The position numbers were made by a program, and so were the translations under genes. Source: Roseiarcus sp050012775 (GTDB lineage Bacteria; Pseudomonadota; Alphaproteobacteria; Rhizobiales; Beijerinckiaceae). Taken from it: a DNA stretch of 64,000 bases. The notes below the pieces were generated by a model, which made no database searches, was not told the origin of the DNA, and saw only the letters and a program-made list of their open reading frames with translations. Positions 53,230-64,000 of the stretch are shown piece by piece. Position 1 is the stretch's first letter, and every line of letters begins with the position of its first letter. The stretch is taken from positions 1-64,000 of the forward strand of contig JBEKGN010000014.1 of NCBI GenBank assembly GCA_050012775.1, given 5' to 3'.

Positions 53230-54738
53230 ATGAACCAGAGCGCCGATTTGGCTGCGGCTTCGGCCGACTTGCGAGTTCCTTCCGTCATGCGAGATATCGA
53301 GGACAGCTGGCGACGCTGCTGCAAGCGCCTGCGCGCGGAGTTGGGCGAGGATGTCTTCACCAGCTGGTTCGGCCGACTCGCGATCGACTCGGTCGACAAC
53401 GGTCGCGCGCATTTTTTCGTGCCGACGCGATTTTTGAAAAGCTGGATTGAATCGCATTATCATGAGCGCATCCTCGCGGCGTTGGAGGCCGAGATCGGCG
53501 GCGTCGCGTCGATCAGCATCTCCGTCCGCTCCTCGACCACCGCGCCGGGGCCGCAAGGCGGGCCGCCGGTGACCCAATCCAGCAATTCGAAGGCGATCGA
53601 CGGGATGCGGACGGGAGCGATCCGCGCGCCGGCGCTTGGATCCGCCGCGCCGCGCGCGGGACATAAAAGCGAGAACGGGGGACACGACGAGACCCTGGCG
53701 GGATCGCCGCTCGATCGTCGGCTTTCCTTCGCTTCTTTTCTTGTGGGGCGGTCCAATCAATTGGCCTTTTCGGCTGCTCAGCGCGTCGCGGAGGGACGCT
53801 GCGGCCAGCCGCCCGCCTTCAGTCCGCTTTACGTCCATTCGGCGGTCGGGCTCGGAAAGACGCATCTCCTGCAAGCCACCGCGCAAGCGGCGACCGCGCA
53901 GGGGCGCAGCGTCATTTATCTGACGGCCGAAAAATTCATGTACGGTTTTGTCGCGGCGTTGCAGTCGCAAACGGCGATCGCGTTCAAGGAGGCCTTGCGT
54001 TCGATCGATCTCTTGATCTTCGACGACGCCCAGTTCCTTCAGGGCAAGGCGATCCAGAACGAATTCGGCCATGCGCTCAACGCTCTGCTCGATTCCGGGC
54101 GCCAGGTGGTGGTCGCGGCCGATCGCCCGCCGGGGGATCTCGAATCGCTCGAGGAGCGGGTGCGTTCGCGCCTGGCGGGAGGGCTCTGCGTCGAGATGAC
54201 CGCGCTGGACGATGCGCTGCGCGTGAAGATCCTCGAGGCGCGGATCGCCGCGGCGCACGCCCAGAACCCGCATTTTGAGGTCTCCCCGGCGGTGCTCGCT
54301 TTCGTCGCGCGCTCGATCACCTCGAATGGACGCGATCTCGAAGGCGCGGTCAATCGCCTGCTCGCGCACTCGATCGAGGGCGCGCCGCCGCTCAATGTCG
54401 AAGCGGCGGAAATCGCGATCCGCGACCTCATCCGCGCGAGGGAGCCCAAGCGCGTGAAGATTGAGGACATTCAAAAGCTGGTCGCGAGCCATTACAGCGT
54501 GACGCGCGCCGACATTCTGTCCTCGCGCCGCACCGCCACCGTGGTCAAGCCGCGGCAGGTCGCGATGTATTTGTCCAAGGCGCTCACCTTGCGCTCGCTG
54601 CCCGAGATCGGCCGCCGCTTCGGCGGACGCGACCACACGACGGTGCTGCACGCCGTGCGCAAGATCGAGGGCCTCACCTCCTCCGACTCCGCTCTGCGCG
54701 AAGAGTTGGAATTGCTGAAACGCATGTTGCAGGAATAA
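53230..54738 (+). CDS. dnaA: Chromosomal replication initiator DnaA
   Basis: 502 residues: N-terminal domain I (WRRCCKRLRAELGEDVFTSWF), a linker to about 160, AAA+ domain with Walker A VGLGKTHLLQA (Lys210) and Walker B LLIFDDAQFLQGK near 258, and the C-terminal DNA-binding domain with GRDHTTVLHAVRKIE. It initiates replication at oriC. The HSAVGLGKTH form of Walker A is usual in Hyphomicrobiales. I saw no obvious cluster of DnaA boxes beside the gene. Confidence 0.96.
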   Translation: MNQSADLAAASADLRVPSVMRDIEDSWRRCCKRLRAELGEDVFTSWFGRLAIDSVDNGRAHFFVPTRFLKSWIESHYHERILAALEAEIGGVASISISVRSSTTAPGPQGGPPVTQSSNSKAIDGMRTGAIRAPALGSAAPRAGHKSENGGHDETLAGSPLDRRLSFASFLVGRSNQLAFSAAQRVAEGRCGQPPAFSPLYVHSAVGLGKTHLLQATAQAATAQGRSVIYLTAEKFMYGFVAALQSQTAIAFKEALRSIDLLIFDDAQFLQGKAIQNEFGHALNALLDSGRQVVVAADRPPGDLESLEERVRSRLAGGLCVEMTALDDALRVKILEARIAAAHAQNPHFEVSPAVLAFVARSITSNGRDLEGAVNRLLAHSIEGAPPLNVEAAEIAIRDLIRAREPKRVKIEDIQKLVASHYSVTRADILSSRRTATVVKPRQVAMYLSKALTLRSLPEIGRRFGGRDHTTVLHAVRKIEGLTSSDSALREELELLKRMLQE

Positions 54739-54751
54739 GCCGGGAGCGGCG

Positions 54752-55096
54752 ATGACGCTGATCTTCAAGATCGTCGGCGCCGAGGAATGGCGCGCGGCCG
54801 AGGCGGCGGGCGTTTTCGCCGGCGCGGCGGTCGACCGGGCCGACGGCTACATTCATTTCTCGACCGCCGCGCAGGCGCCGGAAACGGCGGCGAAATGGTT
54901 CGGCGGGCGGTGCGACCTCGTTCTCGCGGCGGTCGACGCCGACGCCCTCGGGCCCGCGTTGCGCTGGGAGCCGTCGCGCGGCGGGGCGCTGTTTCCGCAT
55001 CTCTATGGAGCGCTGGCGCTCGACGCGGTCGTTTGGACGCGCCTCCTGCCGTTGGGCGATGAAGGCCGTCACCTCTTCGGAAGTCTCGAGGCATGA
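54752..55096 (+). CDS. DUF952 family protein
   Basis: 114 residues. FKIVGAEEWRAAEAAGVF at the start, DGYIHFSTAAQAPETAAKWF with the conserved His, and FPHLYGALALDAV fit DUF952, a family of unknown function related in fold to ADP-ribose handling proteins. It overlaps pyrD as ATGA, an arrangement common in alphaproteobacteria. Confidence 0.88.
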   Translation: MTLIFKIVGAEEWRAAEAAGVFAGAAVDRADGYIHFSTAAQAPETAAKWFGGRCDLVLAAVDADALGPALRWEPSRGGALFPHLYGALALDAVVWTRLLPLGDEGRHLFGSLEA

Positions 55097-56166
55097 TGCG
55101 CGCTCTCGGCGCGCTTGCGCTGCCCGTTCTCGCGCGTCTCGCGCCGGAGACGGCGCATCGCGCCACGATCGCGGCGCTGAGGCTCGCGCCCCCCGCGCGG
55201 CTGCGAGCGCCCGATCCGCGCCTTGGCGTTCGCGCCTTCGGGCTGGAGTTTCCCAATCCTCTGGGCATGGCCGCGGGCTTCGACAAGAACGCCGAAGTTC
55301 CGCGCGCGCTGCTCGCGTTGGGATTCGGTTTCGTCGAGGTGGGAACGCTGACGCCGCGCCCGCAATCGGGAAATCCGCGCCCGCGGCTCTTCCGCTTGCC
55401 GGCCGACCATGCGCTCGTCAATCGGCTCGGCTTCAACAATTGCGGTTACGAGGCGGCGCGCGCGCGCTTGGCGGCGGGGACGATCGCGGGCGTCGTCGGC
55501 GTCAATGTCGGCCCCAACAAGGACGCGGCCGACCGGCTCGCCGATTATGCGCTCGGCGTGAAGACCTTCGCGCCCTTCGCGAGCTATCTCGCCATCAACA
55601 TTTCCTCGCCGAACACGCCGGGCCTGCGCGATCTGCAACGACGCGACGCGCTCGACGAACTCGTGGCGCGCGTCGTCGGCGCGCGCGACGAGGCCGCGCC
55701 GCGCCGTCCGGTGCTGATCAAGATCGCGCCGGATCTCGATCTGCGCGCGCTCGACGACGTCGTCGAGGTTTGCGCGGCGCGCGGCGTCGACGGCATGATC
55801 GTCGCCAACACGACGATCGCGCGGCCGCCCTCGCTGCGCGACGCCAACGCGCGCGAGGCGGGCGGTCTGTCGGGTCGGCCGCTGTTCGAGCCGTCCACGC
55901 GGATGCTGGCGCGGACCTTTCTGCGCTGCGGGGGAGCGTTTCCGCTGATCGGCTGCGGCGGCGTCGACGACGCGCAATCGGCGCTGGCCAAGATCGAGGC
56001 GGGCGCGACGCTCGTGCAGCTTTATACCGGGCTCGTCTATCGCGGCGCGAGCCTGATCGACGAGATTCTCGACGGAGTGACGGGCGCCGTCGCGGCGCGC
56101 GGCGCCGGCGGCGTCGCCGATCTCGTCGGCGTCGGCGCGCGCGAATGGGCGGCGTCGACGGATTGA
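55093..56166 (+). CDS. pyrD: Dihydroorotate dehydrogenase (quinone), class 2
   Basis: Fourth step of pyrimidine synthesis, donating electrons to the quinone pool at the inner membrane. 357 residues with the class 2 N-terminal extension, FPNPLGMAAGFDKNAE-type FMN region near residue 55, catalytic Ser in INISSPNTPGLR near 172, and IGCGGVDDA and QLYTGLVYRG near the end. Translationally coupled to the DUF952 gene. Confidence 0.95.
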   Translation: MMRALGALALPVLARLAPETAHRATIAALRLAPPARLRAPDPRLGVRAFGLEFPNPLGMAAGFDKNAEVPRALLALGFGFVEVGTLTPRPQSGNPRPRLFRLPADHALVNRLGFNNCGYEAARARLAAGTIAGVVGVNVGPNKDAADRLADYALGVKTFAPFASYLAINISSPNTPGLRDLQRRDALDELVARVVGARDEAAPRRPVLIKIAPDLDLRALDDVVEVCAARGVDGMIVANTTIARPPSLRDANAREAGGLSGRPLFEPSTRMLARTFLRCGGAFPLIGCGGVDDAQSALAKIEAGATLVQLYTGLVYRGASLIDEILDGVTGAVAARGAGGVADLVGVGAREWAASTD

Positions 56167-56170
56167 CCGT

Positions 56171-56446
56171 TCAGCGCGCGCGGCGCCAATCGAGCAGCCG
56201 CAGCACGAACCAGACGGGCAGCACGACGAGCGCGCCGGTCGCCAGGACGCGGCCGATCTGGCGCACGTCGGTGAGGCCGAACTCGACGAGGCGATGAACC
56301 ATGCGCATGAAGCTGTCGACGATGTCGGCGGGCTCGAAGCCGAACGTGACCAGGATCATGCCGACGATGAAGGAGACGACGATCAGGCGCAGCGCCACCG
56401 ACGCCGGCGAGCCGCCGAGAAATCCCGTAATGGCCGAGTTGCTCAT
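56171..56446 (-). CDS. Small membrane protein (DUF6460)
   Basis: 91 residues with two hydrophobic segments (about 18-38 and 65-85) and a basic end (RLLDWRRAR). SPASVALRLIVVSFIVGMIL and FMRMVHRLVEFG agree with the alphaproteobacterial family DUF6460; function unknown. Convergent with pyrD, four bases between stops. Confidence 0.82.
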   Translation of the reverse strand: MSNSAITGFLGGSPASVALRLIVVSFIVGMILVTFGFEPADIVDSFMRMVHRLVEFGLTDVRQIGRVLATGALVVLPVWFVLRLLDWRRAR

Positions 56447-56617
56447 GGAGCCGCGTCCCTATTCGTTCGGCCCACGGGCGCGCGCCCGCAAGTCGCATCT
56501 CATGTGCTTCGATTTCGCGTCATAATTGCGACGGGTGGAAAATTCCAGGCGCACTTGGAGCGGGACGGGCGGGGCCGGAGCGCTGCGACGCGCGCCGCCC
56601 CTTTGCTCGAAAGCGCC

Positions 56618-59272
<2,655 letters not shown>

Positions 59273-59365
59273 TTTTCATCTCCCCTCTGGCCCCGTAAGC
59301 GCCCCGAAGCGGCGCCGAACGGTCCGGATGATGCCGAACGAGCCGCTTTCGCGGTCTCGAAGCCT

Positions 59366-59394
59366 ATGTAGGGGCGGGACGTCGGCGGCGGAAG
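59366..59394 (-). promoter_or_regulatory. Candidate heat-shock (RpoH) promoter of clpB
   Basis: On the minus strand CTTC (59394-59391) and CCTACAT (59372-59366) are 18 bases apart, close to the alphaproteobacterial RpoH pattern CTTG-N17/18-CYTATNT with one mismatch in each element. It lies about 95 bases before the clpB start. The rest of the 273-base gap before engB is GC-rich with no gene. Confidence 0.35.
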
Positions 59395-59546
59395 GGCGGG
59401 GCGGGGGGCGCGCGGGCAAAAAGTTCGGCGGCGAAGGCGATTGGCGGGCGCGCGGTTGTAGGCGCGGCCGTTGGCCGCGCTCTTCCGGCGGCGTCGAGAT
59501 CGCCGCGGCAAGGCGCTCGCGCGCCGGACGCGCTCGCCGCGCGCGT

Positions 59547-60206
59547 CTATAAGCTGCGTTCGGCGAGCAGCTGCGCGATATGGGCGCGCAATTCCGCGAC
59601 GCCCTCGCCGGTGCGCGCCGAGGTGAAGAACGTTCCGGGATAGGCGGCGGGGCGTTTGCGCAAGGCCTCGAGCGTCTCGGCGACGCGCGCGCTCTGGTCG
59701 GCGCCCTTCACTTCGTCGCGCTTGGTCAGCACGATGGCGTAGGACACCGCCGCGGCGTCGAGCGCCTTCATCGTCGCCTCGTCGCTGTCCTTGATTCCGC
59801 GCCGGCCGTCGATCAGCACGAAGGCGCGCATCAGCGAGGGGCGCCCGCGCAGATAGTCGCGCGCCAGCGCGCCCCACGAGGCCGACTTGTTCTTGGCGAC
59901 GGCGGCGTAGCCGTATCCCGGCATGTCCACGATATCGAGCCGGCCGCCGAGGTTGAAGAAGATCAGCTCTTGCGTGCGCCCGGGCGTATTCGAAGTGCGC
60001 GCCAGCGCCGAGCGTCCGGTGAGCGCGTTGATCAGCGACGATTTGCCGACGTTCGACCGGCCGGCGAAGGCGATTTCCGGCGCGCCGATCGGCGGCAGGC
60101 CGTCGGACTTGGCGGCGGCGAAGAAGAATTCGCAGGAGCCGGCGAAGAGCTTGCGCCCCGCCTCGATCGCCTCGGCGGAGAACGCTTCGCTGGGCGAGGC
60201 GCTCAT
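59547..60206 (-). CDS. engB: Ribosome biogenesis GTPase EngB/YihA
   Basis: Essential GTPase in large-subunit assembly and linked to division. 219 residues: G1 GRSNVGKSSLINAL near residue 50, G3 DMPGYGYA near 95, G4 TKRDEV near 160. The ATG overlaps the yidC stop as ATGA. Last gene of rpmH-rnpA-yidC-engB. Confidence 0.95.
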   Translation of the reverse strand: MSASPSEAFSAEAIEAGRKLFAGSCEFFFAAAKSDGLPPIGAPEIAFAGRSNVGKSSLINALTGRSALARTSNTPGRTQELIFFNLGGRLDIVDMPGYGYAAVAKNKSASWGALARDYLRGRPSLMRAFVLIDGRRGIKDSDEATMKALDAAAVSYAIVLTKRDEVKGADQSARVAETLEALRKRPAAYPGTFFTSARTGEGVAELRAHIAQLLAERSL

Positions 60207-62005
60207 GACGTCCGAGCTTTAGGGACCAGCTTCTTCAAATTGCCCCAAAGCTCGACCTTCACGCCGGCCTTCGTCATGATGTAGGACTGCTGGATGACCG
60301 TCAGCGTGTTGTTCCAGGTCCAGTAGATCACCAGACCGACGGGGAACGAGCCGAGCATGAAGGTGAAAATGACCGGCATCCACGCGAACATGGTCTTTTG
60401 CACGGGGTCGGCCGGCTCGGGGTTCATCTTCATCTGGAAGAACATCGAGACGCCCATGATGAGCGGCCAGATGCCGAGCGCGAGGAAGTGACCGAACATC
60501 GGCAACGCCGTCGGATCCCAGGGGATGAGCCCGAACAGCGTGAAGAGATTGGTCGGGTCGGGCGCCGAGAGATCCTTGATCCAGCCGAAGAACGGCGCAT
60601 GCCGCATCTCGATGGTGATGAAGATCACCTTGTAGAGCGCAAAGAACACCGGGATCTGAATCACCATCGGCAGGCAGCCGGCGACCGGATTGACGCCTTC
60701 CTTCTTGAACAGCTCCATCTGCGCCTGCTGCTGCTTCTGGCGGTCGTCGGGGTAGAGGTCCTTCAGCGCGGCGATCTGCGGCTGAATCTTCTTCATCTTC
60801 GCCATCGAGCGGTAGCTTTGATTGGCGAGCGGGAAGAAGGCGAGCTTGACCAGGACGGTGACGATGAGGATCGCCACGCCGAAATTGCCGACGTAGTGAT
60901 AGATGACGTCGATCAGCTTAAACAGCGGCTTGGTGATGAAATAGAACCAGCCCCAGTCGATCATCAGATCGAATTTCTTGATGCCGAGACTCGCCTCGTA
61001 GGCGTCGATGGTGGAAACTTCCTTGGCGCCGGCGAAGACGTGCGTGACGGCCTCGCTCGAAGCCCCCGGCGCGATCGCGCGCGCGGCGCCGAGAAAGTCG
61101 GACTGATAATCCTCGGGCTGCGCCGCCCCACTCGCCGAGAAGCGCGCCTCGATCGGTTCGGCCTGATCGGGGATGATCGCCGAGGCCCAGTATTTGTCGG
61201 TGAAGCCGAGCCATCCGCCGTCGCCTTTGAAGGCGCTGACCTTGCCGGTCGCCTTGTCGATGCCGGGATAGGTGACTTCCTGCACCGATCCGTCGCCGAT
61301 GACGCCGACGAAACCTTCGTGCAGCACGGCGTAGCCCGCGACCTCCGGCTTGCCGCGGCGCAGGATCAGCGCATAGGGGCGCAGCGAAACCGGCTCGGCG
61401 CCGCTGTTCTCGACCGAATCCTTGATCGTGAACATGAACTTGTCGTCGACGGAAATGACGCGCTTGAATTTCAGCCCGGCGCCGTTGTCCCAGGCCAGCG
61501 TCACCGGCTTGTCGGCGCTCAGCTTCGTCGAATCCGCGCTCCAGACGGTCGTGCGGTTCGGCGTTCTCACGCCCTGCGCGTCGGTGACGAAGCCGGTTTC
61601 GGCCCAATAAGGTTGAGGTCCGCCCTGCGGCGAGAACAACGTGATGTTGGGGCTCTTGGGATCGATGGTCTCGCGATAGGCCTTCAATACGAGGTCGTCG
61701 ACGAGGCCGCCCGTCAGGTCGATCGAGCCGCCCAGGCTCGCCGTGTCGATGGCGACGCGCGGGTTGGCCGCGAGCGCCTCGGCGCGGGACTTGGGCCCGG
61801 CTTCGATCGGCGCCGCGCCCAGCGGCGCGCTCGCGCCATTGGCGCCGACGGAGGGCGCGCCAGCATTGGCTTGCGGCTGCGTCTGGGTCTGCGCCTGCCG
61901 ATCCTTTTGCAGCTGCGGGGCGGCATAGAAATAATTCCAACCGATCAGCACGAGCACCGAAAGGACGATCGCCAGGATGATGTTGCGGGTGTCCTCGGAG
62001 TTCAT
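60203..62005 (-). CDS. yidC: Membrane protein insertase YidC
   Basis: Inserts and folds inner-membrane proteins with or without SecYEG. 600 residues: N-terminal helix (about 8-25), a large periplasmic domain (about 60-350) and the conserved five-helix core (GWFYFITKPLFKLIDVIYHY onward; VNPVAGCLPMVIQIPVFFAL near 455). The length is normal for Gram-negative YidC. Overlaps rnpA upstream and engB downstream by four bases each. Confidence 0.96.
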   Translation of the reverse strand: MNSEDTRNIILAIVLSVLVLIGWNYFYAAPQLQKDRQAQTQTQPQANAGAPSVGANGASAPLGAAPIEAGPKSRAEALAANPRVAIDTASLGGSIDLTGGLVDDLVLKAYRETIDPKSPNITLFSPQGGPQPYWAETGFVTDAQGVRTPNRTTVWSADSTKLSADKPVTLAWDNGAGLKFKRVISVDDKFMFTIKDSVENSGAEPVSLRPYALILRRGKPEVAGYAVLHEGFVGVIGDGSVQEVTYPGIDKATGKVSAFKGDGGWLGFTDKYWASAIIPDQAEPIEARFSASGAAQPEDYQSDFLGAARAIAPGASSEAVTHVFAGAKEVSTIDAYEASLGIKKFDLMIDWGWFYFITKPLFKLIDVIYHYVGNFGVAILIVTVLVKLAFFPLANQSYRSMAKMKKIQPQIAALKDLYPDDRQKQQQAQMELFKKEGVNPVAGCLPMVIQIPVFFALYKVIFITIEMRHAPFFGWIKDLSAPDPTNLFTLFGLIPWDPTALPMFGHFLALGIWPLIMGVSMFFQMKMNPEPADPVQKTMFAWMPVIFTFMLGSFPVGLVIYWTWNNTLTVIQQSYIMTKAGVKVELWGNLKKLVPKARTS

Positions 62006-62466
62006 GGTCGCTTTTCTCTGTCGGTTACGGACGTTTCGCGCCGATGGGCCGCGCGGGCCGGCGGCTTGAGCCGGCTCATCTGGGCGAACGCTCGTTCGAT
62101 GTCGGCGATCAGCGCGGCGAAGGGACGCGTCAGCGCCTCGCGGCGCGCCATCAGCACGTAATCATGGCCCGGCGAGGGCGCAACCGCGCCGGCGCGGCGC
62201 AGCGCCTCTTTCAGGCGGCGGCGGATGCGATTGCGCTCGACGGCGTCGCCGACCTTCTTGGTGACGGTGAATCCGACGCGTGCGCCGTCCGCTGGCGCCG
62301 CGCCCAAACTGGCGCGTGGATTGGCCTGCAGGGTGAACGTCTCCGCCTGCGCGCGGCGGCCGCGCGACACGCGCTGGAACTCCGCCCGTCGCTTCAGGCG
62401 TCCCCATGAAGGGGGCTGGCCGGACGCTCGCCCTGCGTCGTCGCCCAAGGCGTCAGGCTCCATCAT
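62002..62466 (-). CDS. rnpA: Ribonuclease P protein component
   Basis: Protein cofactor of RNase P, which removes tRNA 5' leaders. 154 residues: LKRRAEFQRVSRGRRAQAE and the RNR motif as VERNRIRRRLKEALRR near residue 80; YVLMARREALTRPF follows. Two adjacent ATG codons (62466, 62463) are possible starts; the frame upstream to 62511 has no support. It follows rpmH by 41 bases. Confidence 0.93.
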   Translation of the reverse strand: MMEPDALGDDAGRASGQPPSWGRLKRRAEFQRVSRGRRAQAETFTLQANPRASLGAAPADGARVGFTVTKKVGDAVERNRIRRRLKEALRRAGAVAPSPGHDYVLMARREALTRPFAALIADIERAFAQMSRLKPPARAAHRRETSVTDREKRP

Positions 62467-62507
62467 CGGGATTCTCGCGCGCGGCGCCTCAGCGGCCGCG
62501 GGGCAGG

Positions 62508-62642
62508 TCAAGCCGAAAGGCGCTTGCGGCCGCGGGCGCGGCGCGCGTTCAGCACCTTGCGGCCTCCGACCGTTTCCATGCGCGCGCGAAAGCCATGGCG
62601 GCGTTTGCGAACGAGCTTGCTCGGTTGATAGGTCCGCTTCAC
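62508..62642 (-). CDS. rpmH: 50S ribosomal protein L34
   Basis: 44 residues, the standard L34: KRTYQPSKLVRKRRHGFRAR then GRKVLNARRARGRKRLSA. The start is a GTG at 62642, preceded by GGAG eight bases upstream; no ATG in the right place exists, and the longer open frame to 62852 is not L34-like. First gene of the cluster. Confidence 0.96.
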   Translation of the reverse strand: MKRTYQPSKLVRKRRHGFRARMETVGGRKVLNARRARGRKRLSA

Positions 62643-62909
62643 GTCATTAACTCCAAGAGCCGGGATTTCACCGGGGAAAGCGCGATAGGCTTTCCCAATA
62701 AGCCAACCCCGGACCTCGCCGCGCCGCCCCCCTGCTGGAGCCGTCGGACGAGCCGGGAAAATGTCTGGCGGCGGCGTCGCCGTCGCGCGGGGCAGCTTAT
62801 AGGCGCGCGGCGCGCGCCAAGTCAATCGCGAGGAGGCCGGGGGCGGCGGCATTTTCCGGCGGGCGTGCCTGATTTCAAGAACCTGCGCCGCAATGCCGCC
62901 GCCGGAGGC
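62643..62909. other. Gap between the diguanylate cyclase and rpmH
   Basis: 267 bases that should contain the rpmH promoter and 5' leader and the cyclase terminator. I see neither a good promoter pair nor a strong hairpin with T run. No gene recognised. Confidence 0.35.
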
Positions 62910-64000
62910 TCACGCCACGCGGTACACGTTCGACAAGCCGCCTTCCGGCCTGGGCTGGTCGGCGCGCATCACGCGGTTGCGCCCCGCGGCCTTGGCGCGG
63001 TAGAGCGCGATGTCGGAATATTCGAGCAGCGCGGTCAGCGCATGTTCGCCGTTCACGCTCGCCGACACGCCGCCGCTCACCGTTGCGTTGACCCCATGCT
63101 CGCCGATGAAGCGACAATTTTCCGCGAAAGAGGCGCAGATCCGGTCCGCGCGCACGCCGGCCGCCTCGATGCCCGATCCCGGCGAAACCACGGCGAATTC
63201 CTCGCCGCCGATCCGGCCGAATACCTCGTCCAGCCGGAGCGCCGCGGCGGCCACCTCGCAGAACTTCCGGATGACGTCGTCGCCGACCGCATGGCCGTAT
63301 GTGTCGTTGACCGCCTTGAACCGATCGAGGTCGAACATCATCACCGAAACCGGTGCGCTTTCGCGCCGGCAGCGCTCGATAGCCCGCCCGGCGCTCTCCA
63401 TAAAGGCCGCTCGGTTGGCGATGCCTGTCAGCGGGTCGATCTTGGCGGCCGTCCTGCTCGCGGCCTCATTGCGCTCCTTGACCAGAGCGAGAATGAACAC
63501 GGCGGTGCCAAGCGCGAAGATGATGCTTTCAAAATGAATGAAACCGAACAAGCTCATCGCCGGCGGCGCCTCGTCCTGGCCGGCGGAGCCGTCGAAGGTG
63601 CTGTATGCGCCGATCGACAACACCATCGCATGCACGGCCGGCAGGACGATGATCGGCCAGCGCGCGGCCAGCCGCTCCTTCCGACCGAGCCACAAAGTGG
63701 TCGCCGCGGCGAACAGATAGATGGCGCCCGTCGCGAGAGCCAGCGATCCGGTGAAGTCCTGCATGCCGGGAACGCCGCTCGCGAGCCCGACGACTAAAGT
63801 CCCGAGGAGCGCGAGGACGAGCGGCGCCGGCTTCGCGTCAAGAGTTCGGGCGGCCTTCCATATCAGGCCCGGCGCCGCCACCAGCACGGCGCCGCCGAGA
63901 ATCGACCAAACCGGCTGATGCCAAGCCGACCCCAGCATCAGGGAAAACATGCCTCCGGCGGCGACGATGTTGGCGAGCCCCCATAGCGCCAATGCCGATA
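62910..64000 (-). CDS. Membrane diguanylate cyclase (GGDEF), 5' end outside window
   Basis: At least 363 codons; the frame stays open to base 64000, and the first listed start inside is only a TTG at 63992, so the true start probably lies outside. Several membrane segments (to about residue 190), then GGDEF (DPLTGIANRAAFME onward) with active site RIGGEEF near 255. The inhibitory RxxD site reads RLDE, so product inhibition may be lost. Makes c-di-GMP; input signal unknown. Confidence 0.9.
   Translation of the reverse strand, partial: SALALWGLANIVAAGGMFSLMLGSAWHQPVWSILGGAVLVAAPGLIWKAARTLDAKPAPLVLALLGTLVVGLASGVPGMQDFTGSLALATGAIYLFAAATTLWLGRKERLAARWPIIVLPAVHAMVLSIGAYSTFDGSAGQDEAPPAMSLFGFIHFESIIFALGTAVFILALVKERNEAASRTAAKIDPLTGIANRAAFMESAGRAIERCRRESAPVSVMMFDLDRFKAVNDTYGHAVGDDVIRKFCEVAAAALRLDEVFGRIGGEEFAVVSPGSGIEAAGVRADRICASFAENCRFIGEHGVNATVSGGVSASVNGEHALTALLEYSDIALYRAKAAGRNRVMRADQPRPEGGLSNVYRVA

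Overview
The window is high-GC DNA with the gene complement of a Gram-negative alphaproteobacterium, most likely of the order Hyphomicrobiales (Rhizobiales). The main pointers are an frcBCA fructose importer very like that of Sinorhizobium, a MucR/Ros-type regulator, a Tim44-like/mltA/smr cluster, a gpsA/YciI/EVE cluster, a Rieske/cytochrome b/cytochrome c1 operon, and a DnaA with rhizobial features. I cannot assign genus. No rRNA, tRNA, CRISPR array or complete insertion sequence was recognised.

Layout. 1-9001 (minus) holds a surface-protein system: an autotransporter-type O-heptosyltransferase (7442-9001) and, 48 bases downstream, the first 2,464 codons of a giant repeat protein whose C-terminus lies beyond base 1. 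The giant protein has four strand-loop-strand (AIDA-type) modules, an embedded ParB/Srx-like domain with a DGHH motif, beta-strand repeats and 121-residue tandem repeats. 9266-18275 is a sugar block: pgl and zwf and a ROK repressor on the minus strand, divergent from frcBCA, an aldo/keto reductase and a Gfo/Idh/MocA oxidoreductase. 18328-21150 is a GAF-GAF-PAS-GGDEF-EAL cyclic-di-GMP protein, followed by an oligopeptidase B and a small membrane protein with an FNR/FixK-like box upstream.

24130-36169 is mostly housekeeping: infA-maf-yacG, pssA-psd, an Atm1-type ABC exporter, the MucR regulator, a LOG-family protein, sodB, an adenosine-kinase-like PfkB protein, and the Tim44-like/mltA/smr set. 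36357-41286 begins with conserved gpsA/YciI/EVE and then becomes accessory: MazE/MazF-type toxin-antitoxin, a GIY-YIG nuclease with lower GC, a secreted unknown and a Uma2-type nuclease. 41461-52101 carries acs with a convergent LuxR-type response regulator, trmL, the bc1 operon, mtnP, a split YeeE/YedE transporter behind a perfect palindrome, a YqhA protein, mepA and tam. 52718-64000 carries a rhodanese, dnaA, a DUF952 protein, pyrD, clpB, the rpmH-rnpA-yidC-engB cluster and the 5'-truncated end of a diguanylate cyclase.

The most unusual element is the heptosyltransferase/giant adhesin pair at the left edge, especially the ParB/Srx-like domain inside an extracellular repeat protein. Secondary points are the MucR homologue lacking its last zinc ligand, the palindrome before the YeeE/YedE pair, the FNR-like box before a small membrane protein, and the accessory nuclease/toxin cluster at 38-41 kb.
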